NCBI GenBank assembly: GCA_902729315.2
Contig: LR746278.1
Coordinates: 2,985,501 to 3,049,500, forward strand
Direction: 5' to 3'
Origin: Spirodela intermedia
Taxonomy: Eukaryota > Streptophyta > Magnoliopsida > Alismatales > Araceae
DNA length: 64,000 nucleotides
Within the stretch, counting starts at the first letter, position 1. Each line of letters starts with the position of its first letter. The notes beneath the pieces were generated by a model. It was not told where the DNA came from and made no database searches. It saw only the letters and a list, made by a program, of their open reading frames with translations. The translations under genes and the position numbers were made by a program. Shown piece after piece: positions 39,482-50,849 of the stretch.

Positions 39482-40782
39482 CGGAAGAAACGCAGAAGCA
39501 GGACCAATCCAACCCCCAGCATCTCCCTATCAGTGGACACTTTTCATCAGGAATAGCTCCACATCCTGCCGATTATATGATGTCTCAGGCTCACTTTGAA
39601 GCGGGGCAATCTATGGTATGGCGACGCCCTTTTATTCTGTTGACATGATGGAATTTCATATGATTCATTGCAAACTTTAGTAATATCAATGTTCTAATTG
39701 CACCCCAAGATGGTTGTTGAGTGTGAAGACATGGAACATGAAATAAATATTTGGACAAGATTAGGAAAGAACAGATTAATCTGGGTTCGCCGGGAATCAA
39801 TTTCATTCTGTGCATATTGTGTAGTGAGGATATGGAACATGAACAGACTGATAGAAATAAGTATTTTCTACCCTGTTCCAGATGCCGAAAAACAGAATCT
39901 AGGTTAGCCTCTGATGATGATTTTTTTTTTCAATTTCTCTGATAATTGCATCGGAATGAAGGCATCTCATCAGTTATAATGGATAGCAGTGGAATGTGGT
40001 GAATTGATTTCCCTTTAGGTCGTCTTCTCCCTTCCCTCCTCCTCCTGTCGGATTCTGCCACTGATTTCCATCTCTGCTTCCTCTCCTCTTGCAAGGCTCA
40101 CGCTGCCTACCCTTACCCAGATCCCTATTATGGAACTGTGATCGCCGCTTACGGGGGACAAGCTGTGGTATGATCGATTCTTGAAGCCAGATTTCTCCCA
40201 GTCTGGTCTCTTTCTCGGTGAATTAACCAGTTTCTTGTGATGGGTGGGGGGACGATCGCCGCCTCGCAGATGCTTCCTCAGCTGATCGGCATTCATCCCG
40301 CGGGGGCGGCGGCGCAGTCTCCGGGGGACGCCATGGAAGGGCTGATCTACGTCAACGCCAAGCAGTACCACGGCATCCTGCGGCGCCGGCAGTCGCGGGC
40401 GAAGGCGGAGTCCGAGAACAAGCTCGTCAAGTCCCGCAAGGTCTCCTTCCTCCTCCCAATCAGGGTTTCTCAATCCCCTCCACCAGTTATGGTTTCTGTT
40501 TCTCGTCGTGTTGAACCAACTGACCTAATCCTCCTCTTGCAGCCCTATCTCCATGAATCCCGCCACCTGCACGCCACAAAGAGGGCCAGGGGAACTGGTG
40601 GTCGGTTCCTGACTTCCAAGGGGGAGAAGACCAAGCCGGATGAAGATGTCTCGGACGACAGCTCCCAGCTCAGGGCCGGGGATGGCGCCGGTTCCGACCA
40701 GTTGGCCGCCGTGGAGAAGGGGGCGAGCTCGGCGGCGCCGCCAGACGAGGTCCCCCGAGGCTCGGGAGGTCGCCGTTCTTGA
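39109..40782 (+). CDS. NF-YA: NF-YA (CBF-B/HAP2) transcription factor subunit
   Basis: DNA-reading subunit of the trimeric NF-Y complex; it joins the NF-YB/NF-YC dimer and contacts CCAAT in the minor groove. Coding exons are 39109-39139, 39470-39615, 40096-40167, 40270-40440 and 40543-40782, giving 219 aa. The A1 helix segment ([19 protein letters not shown]) ends the fourth exon and mediates NF-YB/YC binding. The A2 segment opens the fifth exon ([19 protein letters not shown], then RF) and contacts DNA. The N terminus MMTSSVQNL and the [10 protein letters not shown] motif resemble the NF-YA4/NF-YA7 group. The A2 segment reads HAT where many members have HAM or HAI. Two adjacent in-frame ATGs (39109 and 39112) exist; the first was taken because a TAG lies upstream at 39094. 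The last two exons are markedly GC-rich. No miR169-like site was seen in the trailer, as in the NF-YA4/7 group. Confidence 0.95.
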
Positions 40783-41174
40783 GGCCCGATGAAGCCGGAG
40801 CGGTCCTTGTACATGAACTCGCGCAAGGCTGGAAGACGACGATCCATGGGGGCCGGATGCTCGGAGCAAGAGGCTACCAGAAGGTTTGTTTGATCTTTGG
40901 CCGTAGACGTCGCGGAAGGTTTCGAGCTCAAATCTGGAGCAGAAACCTCCCGCCGTCGTGGCCGCCAGTTGTTCCCGGTTTGGGGAGCTTTCTTCTCTTC
41001 TTGAAGAACTTGGGCGATGGGTGTGTGATTCAGCTCTCCTTCTCTTCCCTTTTCACGATGGGTGATGATTTTCCTAGTTGGTTGCAACTTCCGTTCTCGA
41101 TCATCAATTAGAACGAATTAAACTCACCCCGCGCGTCCACCCCTTGCTAAATCTGTCCCGTCAGAACCAGTTCG

Positions 41175-41216
<42 letters not shown>

Positions 41217-42215
41217 AAGGGGGGGAGTGTCAATGGCCCAGGTGGACCACCATAGACAAGGTGCAGGAAGCTGGTACTGGGCCGGATCATCCCTCCAGGG
41301 AAGCTCCCGGCTTGCGTCCCCTCGCTCTTGCCGGAACTTGATTACCGCTCTTCGCGGAATCTCTCTCCCTTTTTTTTTTGATGATTGATCGAATCGACTC
41401 CCAATTATGCTCGAGATCGTTCATCGCAAGATACGAAACGATCAAACTTATTCAAGGGGACCATGGATTCGTTTGAGCACTGGGTTTTCGTGGAATTTTG
41501 AAGGCGCGACAGAGCAGTGTGGGTTTAAATCGAGGGATTTGACTGATGCGAACGAGGTGTGAACTTGATTCTGGAAATCATTGATCCATCGAGATCCTCC
41601 GCCAAAGCAAGGGGACGACAGAGCCTAGGTTTTCTAATCCAGAAACTGATTTGATCATCTGGTGGTCGATCAACTAACTTGCGGAGTTTCTTCATCAGCT
41701 TAGTGTTTGAGGATTTATATTTCCATCTTCTCCGAATTTCCATTTTGGGGATTTCTACAGATCTGTAGGGTTCCTGGTGTTCTGATCCTCTACTCCAGGA
41801 TCGTTCTAGGGACTCCGAATCAACGTTTTTTTTTCCAGAATTTTCTCCTACATTTCCCCAGGCCTGCCTTCCATTCGCTCCTCCGATTTTCCCGCTTAAC
41901 CGACTCATGGATCAATAAATTCCTTCCTTCCTGTCGATTAACTTGATTCGTCGCTGTCCTCCACCACCTTCATCTTCATCAATAGATCACGAAACGTCTC
42001 CCTGTCTCTCTTCCCTGGGAGCATTTCAATTCATTGTCATCTTCGACTCCCGGAATTGCGGTCGGTGAGTTACTCTTCTGAATCAAAAGATGCACGAAGG
42101 CTATAATAAGGAATCATTTGCGGCTACTCAGTAGAATCAGCGGATCTTCTGTGATTGGGCTCAGATCGTTCGTGAAGGGAATCCTGGAGGTCGGAGGCGT
42201 GTGGTCTTCACGATA
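40783..42215. other. NF-YA trailer and upstream region of the ArfGAP-like locus
   Basis: Contains the NF-YA 3' trailer, a long CT microsatellite and the probable leader of the ArfGAP-C2-like locus. No coding content was recognised. Confidence 0.5.
41177..41212. repeat. (CT)n microsatellite
   Basis: An uninterrupted TC run of about 36 bp downstream of NF-YA. Confidence 0.9.
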
Positions 42216-45200
42216 ATGAAAAGGCTTCTGCAGGTGAGATTTCAAAGGATCGATCTCGTCGGCCTCCTTGCTGATTCCATGGTTCACATGTTGGTATAAT
42301 AAATCATGCTTAATTTTTTAAATATAATGTTGACAAAAAAATTAAGGCGCAAGCATTCTTCGTGACCAAATCGTTACTTATTCTTTGCGGCCATCTTTAT
42401 CAATTTTTACCAAGCTTAGTGAGATTAATTTTCCATGGTAAACCTCGATATGAACGTCAATGCTGAAGATCATTCTCTATATTAATGGCTAGAAATTTTA
42501 CAACTTGGCTTATACCTTACTTCTCTGTGATAGTGTCCAAGGAAGGGTGCATCCTCTGACAGAAAGCCTCATCATTGTCTAACCCCTAATAAAGCTCTAT
42601 ACTCTTAGGGTTTAGGGTTCGCCCAGAATGAATCACCACTGGTTTTATCCTCAAAGATAATCTTGTTCTTTTAATAGAAGATCGATAACTTTGTTTCCTT
42701 TCTCAATGATAATTTTCCGCGAAGTCCTAGTTCTAATTAATTTCAATTTTCTTATGAAATGGTCTTGTTTTAAAATTAATCACCACTAATTTTATCCTTA
42801 AAGACAACAAGAACAGTTTTTCTTTTATAAGATCACGCATTTGTTTCCTTTCCTAGTACTGAATTCTTACTTTATTTATGCATTGAATAGGAGGTTAAAA
42901 GATTTGATGTAAAGAAGTGTAAAGACTGTGGTGCTCCCGATCCAAAATGGGTGTGAGTTCTACGGATGCTATGTTGCTTACAGTCGAGCTTCATCATTTT
43001 CAATATTTATCTCGCTTGCTTACCCTCCTTTGCCATTTTATTCCGAAGTTGACTGCTTTATTACCCTTTTTATCACCTATCATTGATTTACCACTAGATT
43101 TACCTCCCTAAATGCTTTGTTTGGATGTCTTTCAATCTCAAAGCCAACCTTGAAGTTCATTCTTATATAGTTCCTATAGAGTTTTTGGTGCTTTCTATTA
43201 TTGGATGAGCTTGTACTAACTCTCCTTGAGGAGGGTTTGCACTCATGGGGTCAATATGTGTCTCCAATGTGACACCAAGATGTTCATTTGACATTTAAGA
43301 GAAATTATTTAAACACCTGCATGCAGTCTTGCAATAAACTTTTGTTCAATATGTAAGATATCATGTGGTGAACATAGTTACTTTTCCATTTTTATCTAAT
43401 GGCTGGTAATGCAACTATTTTTAATTATTGATGATGTAAATTTATGATTGTACTATAGAAACTTTGATAAATTAATGACAATTTCTTGTTATCTTGCCAA
43501 ATTCCAAATGTCTCCTCGGCAACTTTATTTTAGTCTTTAATATGTGACATTGACATTCTACATCATTGCATTGGCTTCTTCTCTGATTGTTTTAGGTAAA
43601 GATATTGTAAATGGTCAAAGGGCTTAAGGTGGAGAAAGATATGTGAGACTTCATAGAAATGTGTGGACTACCTAAGAGGAGACTGAAGGAGAGATGGCCC
43701 ACAGCCAAATCATCAAAACCCAATGAAAGCAAGAACTGTCTTAATTTAATACCACCATCTGTCTAGCCAGTTGAGCTGGGAAACTGATAGAACATCGGTT
43801 GTGTGACCTTTGACCTTTTGTCTTTTTCAGATCAGCAAATATTGATGTATTCATTTGCTTAAAATGTTGTGACGTACACAAGAGTCTTGGCACACATATT
43901 TCAAAGGTAATTTGGATGAGTTTATTTATTCTTTATTATTTTTCAGCTTCCATTGCCATAAATGATCCCTTTAAGTTGGTCTATTGTTCTAAGATTATCA
44001 TCATTTTCTGTGGCCTAAAATATATTTCCTAGACAATATATTTGACGTTGAATGGAGGTGTTTCAATGGCACTGAATAGGGTAACCTTTTCAAGAGACAG
44101 ATTTCATGTGGGTCACATCAAATGGTAAGAAAGATCAATGGGTCATTCCATGGATCTCCCATGAAGATGGTTAGATTGAGAATTGACAGAGGGCATGGTT
44201 TTGACCAAGATGGTGGAAGGTAGAACAAACCAAAGAGTTTTCTCACATTTCCATATGGTTCCTTGAAAAAAATACTTTTGCCAAGTGTCTTAAGATTTCT
44301 GGACTTTTGTTTTTTGTATGATGTGTGTTCCATGTATTTCTGGGCCAGTGTACAACAACGTAACTAGATGAATGTATATTGGTTATCTACTAGCTAGGGT
44401 AAATTTGCTTCTAGTTTTTTTCTATCAATCACTTAGGGCTTGAGCATCAAACATAGTAGGAAAGGAAAGTGGCATAAGGGATACATAGACATGAATGTTG
44501 CATGCTCTCAGACAACTTAATTAGATATTTTATTTTTTCTTAATTTTTTATAGCTATATAAATAATTAACATAATTTTCATGAGATCAATTAAAGTGTTT
44601 CTTGATTCAATTCAGTGTTCAAACTCAAATAATTCAATTCAGTTTAAAGCACAGTTGGGAACTCTTTGAGAAAGGTTTGATTGTAATATTGAATCGTAGC
44701 CTAAATCATCTAGAATCGAGAAATGATTGATTTCGATAGCTTATAATTACTTGTCTCCCTATGTTGGCTCAAGTTTTATCTGTGACATTGGATGAATGGT
44801 CTGAGGAGGAGGTTGACTCAATGGTCAAAATTAGAGAAAATTTCCTTGCCAATGCAATCTACGAGGCTTTTATTCCTGTAGGATTCTCTAAACTTGAGCC
44901 TAGTGCATGTTACGACGAGAGGGCCCAATTCGTCAGGTAGAATCCCATGGCACTATGCATGAGCAATCATAAATTGACTAATGATGTGAAAATCCTTCTT
45001 ATGGTAGGTCTAAATATGAACTACAAGAGTTCTTGAAGCCTAGTTTGTGCATTATCTCATCCTCTTCAAGAAACTCTTTTTAATATTCTGATTCTAGAAA
45101 GGATCTTGACGACACTATAGAGTCAGATATTTGCAAATCAATAGTACGTATCATCTTTTAGCATGGTCTATCATTCATATGGGAAGTACTTGATGCAATT

Positions 45201-46499
45201 TGTTTTCCCTTCACCTACCACAGCCAAAGGGATTTATGCACAGTTTACAATTTTGTGCTCATCTTTGCAAGAGGATAGTCTTCAAATTGCTACGAGGACC
45301 CCTTATGGGTTTAAGAATTGTTTCATCCATTTGAAAAACTATTGATCATCAGTTGGCCATGCTTTAAAATTCTAGAAACAGGTTTCCATTTCGGGACAAA
45401 GTTAGTCATTTAATCGCTCTCATTCCATCAAATGACAGGCGGGGATGGTGGAGTACATTGGAGTTCTCAAGGTGAAGGTCATAAAAGGCACAGATCTAGC
45501 CATTAGAGACATCCGTACGAGCGACTCATATGTTGTTTTAGCTCTTGGGCATCAAGTGAAGATCATCTATAATTTTTTTGCATCCTTTCCTACAGTTTTC
45601 TGTCAGCATGGCAATAGGCATATCAAAATATTTGTGGGCGATATTTATCTTCCTCAGATGGTATTTTTTTTCTTTTATTGATGATGACTTCTTAGGCTTT
45701 GGTTGCTGCAAAGTGTGCAAACTAGTGTTGTGAAGAGCAATTTAAACCCAAATTGGAATGAGGAGCTTCAATTGTCAGTCCCTCAAGGTTATGGAACCCT
45801 GAAACTAGTGTGACTTAGGGTTCGAGAGATTTTTGTGGCCGAGTTTATCTCCATTATTTCTGTCTTTACTTCAATTCACCAAGAGAATTAACATATTATG
45901 AAATATTTTTTCTTCATTCTACGTTTGAGGATTCACCTGTCTTAGTCTAGAGACTTTCTAGTGCATTAAAATCCAAGTATCACCCATCATCCAGATGATG
46001 TTGAGCTAGACATGATATAGTGAGAGGAAGTTCGCATTGGGGATTGAAGATCTTTATCGCTATTATTATTAAAATTATCTGATATAGGCTTTGTTGATCA
46101 CATCTTTAATCTGTAAATCACCATCCTTCCATCTTTAAGTTGAGCCAAGAATCCAATTATGAGAATAAAGCAGCCACGTAACATTTATTTCATCTGATGT
46201 GATGTATTTTTTCTATGCAGCGAGTGTTTGACTATGATACTTTCTCAACCGATGGCATAATAGGTGAAGTAGAGGTGGACCTTCAGCCAATGATAACATC
46301 TGTCATGGCATTTGGGGATGCTGAACTACTTGTTGACATGCAGATTGAAAAATTGTTGAAGTCTGAGGACAATGCTCTTGTTGATGACAACACCATCAAC
46401 ATAATCAACGGCAAGGTGAGGCAGGATGTCTCTCTTAAGCTTCAGAATGTGGAGTCATGAGAAATTAAACTGGAGATGGAATGAATTCCTCTAGATTAG
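42216..46499 (+). pseudogene. Decaying ArfGAP-C2 gene (AGD11/12/13-like)
   Basis: Homologue of plant AGD11/12/13, which pair an ArfGAP zinc finger with a C2 lipid-binding domain and act on ARF GTPases in membrane traffic. Homologous blocks are 42216-42233, 42891-42952, 43831-43906, 44773-44936, 45008-about 45140, 45439-45555, 45712-45807 and 46221-46499. The zinc finger CKDC..16..CLKC and C2 core (GMVEYIGVLKVKVIKGTDL) are clear. Lesions: the acceptor before 44773 is AA (44771-44772); the acceptor expected before 45712 is AA (45710-45711); TAA at 45081-45083 is in frame after SSSSRNSF; TGA at 46458-46460 is followed by EIKLEME, TGA (46482-46484), then IPLD and TAG, which is the family C terminus broken twice. 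The arginine after the zinc finger is lysine. A cryptic upstream acceptor could rescue the first site, but not all lesions. Start and leader are uncertain. Confidence 0.85.
42631..42857. repeat. Imperfect direct duplication in ArfGAP-like intron 1
   Basis: A block starting AATCACCACTGGTTTTATCC at about 42631 recurs diverged at about 42778 (AATCACCACTAATTTTATCC). Both are followed by TTGTTTCCTTTC. The period is about 147 bp. A short TTAGGGTTTAGGGTT stretch precedes it at about 42607. Confidence 0.65.
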
Positions 46500-46789
46500 T
46501 AGGTGCTCAGCCACCATTGTTAGATTTTACTAAGATACATATGCTGGTTCATCGTGTTAGTAATTTTATTGTAAAATTTAATTAGAAATGTGCCATGACA
46601 AGATTGAGAATTCTAAATTTATTGGTTTTTATTGAGGTGGGGCTGCTGGTTTGCCTTAGTAATCTTGTTGTATGCACTATTGGATGGAAATTTATGACCT
46701 CAAGGTAGAGATGAACTGGATTACCTTTGGTAGGCTATCCTGGTTCTTCTTGTTAGTAATCTTTGTCAAAGCCAATCCAGGTTGTTGGT

Positions 46790-47010
46790 TGCCAAAGGAG
46801 GCGCCACTAGCCGAGAGAGAAAAAAGGGTTAAAAATTAAAATATATTATTAAAATGAGAAAGTAGATACAATGTTTCATAGTGGTCTTAACAAAGTGGAT
46901 TAGATCCAAATAATTAGACTTCATATATGTCAAACTAGATTTGAAACATATAAACAAAGATGGGTAAAAATACAATAAGACGAAGGGACACAATCATCTA
47001 TACTCTATTA
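46790..47010 (-). repeat. 3' LTR of copia-like element (degraded)
   Basis: Similar to 59850-60150: both share GAGAGAGAAAAA-GGG, then TATATTA..AATGAGAA, and AAGTGGAT..GATCCAA..AATT.GRCTT in the same order. Placed as the 3' LTR because the RNase H tail of copia pol lies directly beside it on the minus strand. Ends are approximate. Confidence 0.65.
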
Positions 47011-48193
47011 TTCTCCATCAAGCTAGTGAGTGAATGTTGTCAAATCCCATCATGGATACAAGTCTCTAAAAGGTTGGTCCGCTTAGTTCTTTGGTGAGAA
47101 TAATTGCCAATTGCTCATGAGTACAAATGATTGTATATTTATCAAGATCTTTTTGTATATTATTCCTCAATTTCTCCTCTTGTTCACTATTTGAGACATC
47201 ATCTAATAGTATGGGCTTCTTGCCCATATCCTTTACATTCCTAGTGGATGGGTCAACTAATACTTTTCCACTTCATAAATTAGATATGACTTTTAAGTCC
47301 CCAAATTTTTACTTTTTTTTGGGCCTTTGTACTTTGGCCAAACTTCTCAGAGATCACTTCTCTCAGCACTTAACACAACTACTACATCAGCTTGATAATT
47401 GTCTTAGGCTGAACTTCTCAAAAAGTTACCTACTTGGTACTTCACACACCCAATCACTTAGATATCACATTTTGGGATGAGGTGCCTGATGACACTTAGT
47501 TGGATAGAGTAGTGTCTTGTGACACATTCTTCAAAGTGGGGTGCCTCATGGTATTTTGTCAGTGCAATGCCTCACGGCATGTTGGTGAGGGGGTGCTATG
47601 CAGCACATTGGGGTAGAGATGCCTCACAACATGTACAAATGAAGTGGGTGTCTCACGGCACACGTGCACTTTACGTCTTCAAATTGGGTAGGTGGATAGA
47701 GAAGTTGTGTACTAACATTAATTGTGTGTGATGGTTGAGGTTGGAAGCCAAGTGGGTGGTGCCTAGGGTTGGCGACTAGTTAACTCAGCAATTGACCTAC
47801 ATATAATAAAAATGTTGCTCTACTTGTGAGATTCCTTGCATAGGTGGTCTTTGGCAGATTTGATGTATGAGTTGGTTGTATTGAGCTATTTGTTCTATCA
47901 TTTGTTGTTATTACGTGAGTTGTTTTTAAAACATTTTTTACTACTATAACAACAGTTGTTGGAAGGTGTTAATCACTTCATCCACATTCTAGTTTTTGTG
48001 CACTTACTAGTGTCTATATGCTACAATTGACAAGGAATGACAAGTGGTTTTTGTTGACTTTATACTTGTGATAGTGATTAATAAGTATACTGAGTGGATT
48101 TAGGTTGTATCAAAAGATGACTAGATAGAGTTTGTTCTACATGTGAGCCTTAGTTTTTCCATGTGAAATTTAGATGATTCTTCCTTTTAGGTT

Positions 48194-48567
48194 TATAACA
48201 AGGATGTTTGTTACTGCACATACAATCCTTGTCGGGCACTAGGAGAATTAGTTTCCAGCCAACCCGAGATGATGACCTATGGGGGCAATTAATCTCACTT
48301 CTAGTGTGAGATTAAATGTTTAATCACTAGATGATGTCATGCTCGTGATGTCAACCACTTCCCTGACCTAAGTCATCATATCAAACTTTCCTACATTGTA
48401 CCCCATTGTTGTCTGCCCATATTGTGACGTTGAGTGCTGTTGTAGTGGTCCCATGCATGTGCCATCTTGCCACATGCACATGCTGTGTCTTTGGCCCAAT
48501 AAATAGTGTTGCCACATGTTTGCTTTGTGTCGTCAAGTGCAAGTGCTATGTCGTCATATACATGTAA
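48194..48567 (-). repeat. 3' LTR of gypsy element, outer part
   Basis: Corresponds to 54145-about 54575 in the 5' LTR: TATAACAAGGATGTTTGTT versus TGTAACAAGGATTTTTGTT, CAGCCAACCC, GTTGTCTGCCC versus GTGTGCCCC, and GCATGTGCCA-type repeats in the same order. It stops at about 48567, where unrelated AT-rich DNA begins. Confidence 0.75.
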
Positions 48568-50300
48568 TAAGTCTTCATTATCATGAGTTAATAATTAGTA
48601 AATAATATAGTTTTAGCCTTAACTCATGGCAAATAGACTTATATTTGTGTTAAAGTATGAAAAATGGTTTTGAGTCGATTAATATGAAATTTTAGCTAAT
48701 TATGTGATTTTTTATAAATTTAAATGATTTTTATAGTCTTATTTTTGAGATAAATAAAGAAAAAAAATTAAAAAAAAATATAACAAAAGAGGGGGACCTG
48801 CCGGGCCCCCAAGCGGGTCGGAAGCACAGTCAAAGGGAGCTACGAGTAGGGGCTCGAATGACTAAGATCAATGAGGCATATGTGCGTCACTCTCATTTCA
48901 TCTCACTAGTGGTCAACTAGTTGTGGGGCAAGGAGTGGTAATACACACAGGAGAAAGGGCTCATTTCTTGTAAATATGATATTATTATATATTCGCCCAA
49001 AACTTTGGTGTACAAGTGATGTGAGACTAAACTCGCATCATATTTTCCTTCGAAAGGCTTCGAAGATTTTAATACCTAAACTATCCTTTACTTATAACAG
49101 ATATATACCATGATGCCATCACTTGATAAAAGCATTAGAATACTTATTTCAATCTCTCTCATGTAGGTGGACAACTGACCTGGGTTCGAATCCTTCTAGA
49201 GTTAAAACTCGTATTTTTATCTAATTACTACGGCTTTCCTATAGATCGTTAGTGAAGGATTAAGCCGTCAAAATCGTTGAATCATCGGCGAAAATCTCGT
49301 CAACGTGATTCGTTGAGCATGGTTACTAAAATTGCCAAACGATTCACGATAAAAGAATCGCCAATTCATCAAGTAAATCATCTCCGATTGATCAACGAAC
49401 AAACTATCGTCAAGAAAAAGATAATCTACAAGAAAATGAGTTGCCACCTCTTGAGAGCATATTAGATACAATGAAGAGTCTCTTCTTGCTGCACAGATCT
49501 AAGGATAAAGCGCTTAGACATGCACCCCACCTCCATCTAGCTCCTTTCCGTCAGGTGACAACCGTCAAAGAACAGCAAAGTCGTAGTTTTTCCACTTCAC
49601 CAGGTGACAGCTGCTGAAGATGATTCGATGGCTCATTTCATTGATCTCTAGACTTCGCAAGAAGATCTAGAAATTGCCCATATCTTCCTTGTCCAAAGAA
49701 AGCTTTTGAGGCCGTAGACATTATATGACGATCTTTTTGAATACTTAGGATTCTGGTGCATCACCAACACATCGCCACCACGATGTTAGAACTCTATTTT
49801 CCTACTTTCAACTTAATTTTTATTTCATTTAGTGATAATTTGTGTGATTTAAATTTACCAAGATATACTTCATTCAATTATGATTCTTTTAGATTTTACA
49901 TATCTTAATTTGATCAATTAAATCTTTTGTAATCACTTATGTAAGAATCATCGAGTGGAACTCTATTTCCACCTGATTTGCGTTCGTCATCCTGACGTCC
50001 GCACCCTTATTTCTCTTTTTTGTGAATTTTAAATATATCTCTTTTTTATTTCTTAATATAAAATTTATAAAAAATTGTATTCTTTGAAGAAAATTTTGAA
50101 AAATTACCTGATATTATATTACACCCCTATGATCAACGTAGAAAATTACCACTATTTTTGGAAGTTTTATTGAATTATAATTGATATATTTATTAAAAAA
50201 TATTTCTAAATATCTAAAAATTAATATTTTCTAATTTTATTAAATTTGCATGATTACTATATAATGACTAAGTCACATCAACATGTGATGTGCTACCGCA
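48568..50300. mobile_element. Insertion of about 1.7 kb within the gypsy 3' LTR
   Basis: This block has no counterpart in the 5' LTR and separates two LTR parts. It is AT-rich with a GC patch at about 48790-48850 and a tRNA-B-box-like GGTTCGAATCC at 49189-49199. No protein was recognised. ATACATGTA at the left junction and ATACACGTG at the right could be a diverged 9-bp target duplication. The class is unknown. Confidence 0.5.
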
Positions 50301-50498
50301 TACACACCCAATAGTATGATACACGTGCATTACATGGTTATGTGTGGGTGTTGTGTCACTACACGCATGTGCCATTTTGTCATGTGCTCACATTGCATCA
50401 CCCTACATGCACGTCATGCCATTGTACACTCCTACTACACCATGTCTATCTATTGTACGTGGTGTGCTATTGCTAGGGTCTGTCCCTATGGGATGACA
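50300..50498 (-). repeat. 3' LTR of gypsy element, inner part
   Basis: Matches about 54570-54757 of the 5' LTR: GATACACGTGCATTACAT versus AATACATGTGCACTACAT, GCATGTGCCATTTTGTC versus ACATGTGCCATACTGTC, and CCTATGGGATGAC versus CCTATAGGATGAC. On the minus strand the LTR would begin TGTCATCC at 50498. Confidence 0.75.
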
Positions 50499-50849
50499 CT
50501 AATAGGATCCAATGTCATCATTTGATAGTGCCAAACAAGGTAATAATTAATCAATTCTTCAAATTGTCATAGATCCACTTCCATCTCTTAGGTGGCTACC
50601 TCATGTAATTGACCTGCCCACTTGATGAAATATAATGTGTTGCAGCAGGTGTCATTCTATTCACCACACTAGTGTTCCAAGATGTCTTCTACTTAGGTGG
50701 AGTAATGCACTTGTACCATGGGTGACGGCTAGTACAGTGGGTTCTTTTTTTCATCTTCTTCATCGGCATGATATGTTTTAAGTAGTGAGATGTGGAAGAC
50801 TGGGTGTATTAGAAGGTGTTGTGAGAGTTGTAACTAGCAAGTTAAACAT

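Noticed and set aside
40015-41087. Minus-strand frames of 114-180 codons over NF-YA
   Set aside because: They are antisense shadows of GC-rich NF-YA exons; the plus strand carries the conserved NF-YA core.
40783-41160. miR169 target site expected in many NF-YA trailers
   Set aside because: I read the trailer for a sequence pairing with miR169 and saw none. The gene resembles the NF-YA4/7 group, which lacks it.
44740-44772. Functional rescue of ArfGAP exon 4 by an upstream acceptor (GATAG)
   Set aside because: It would add 11 codons in frame, but it leaves the second AA acceptor and the three stop codons unexplained, so a pseudogene remains the simpler reading.
49150-49230. Possible tRNA gene or SINE from the box B-like GGTTCGAATCC at 49189
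   Set aside because: No convincing box A at the right distance and no cloverleaf could be drawn; a single B-box match is weak evidence.
49277-49465. Frame of 62 codons, Lys/Arg/Ile-rich, in the LTR insertion
   Set aside because: AT-rich sequence without any family motif; the opposite strand is also open, as expected by chance.
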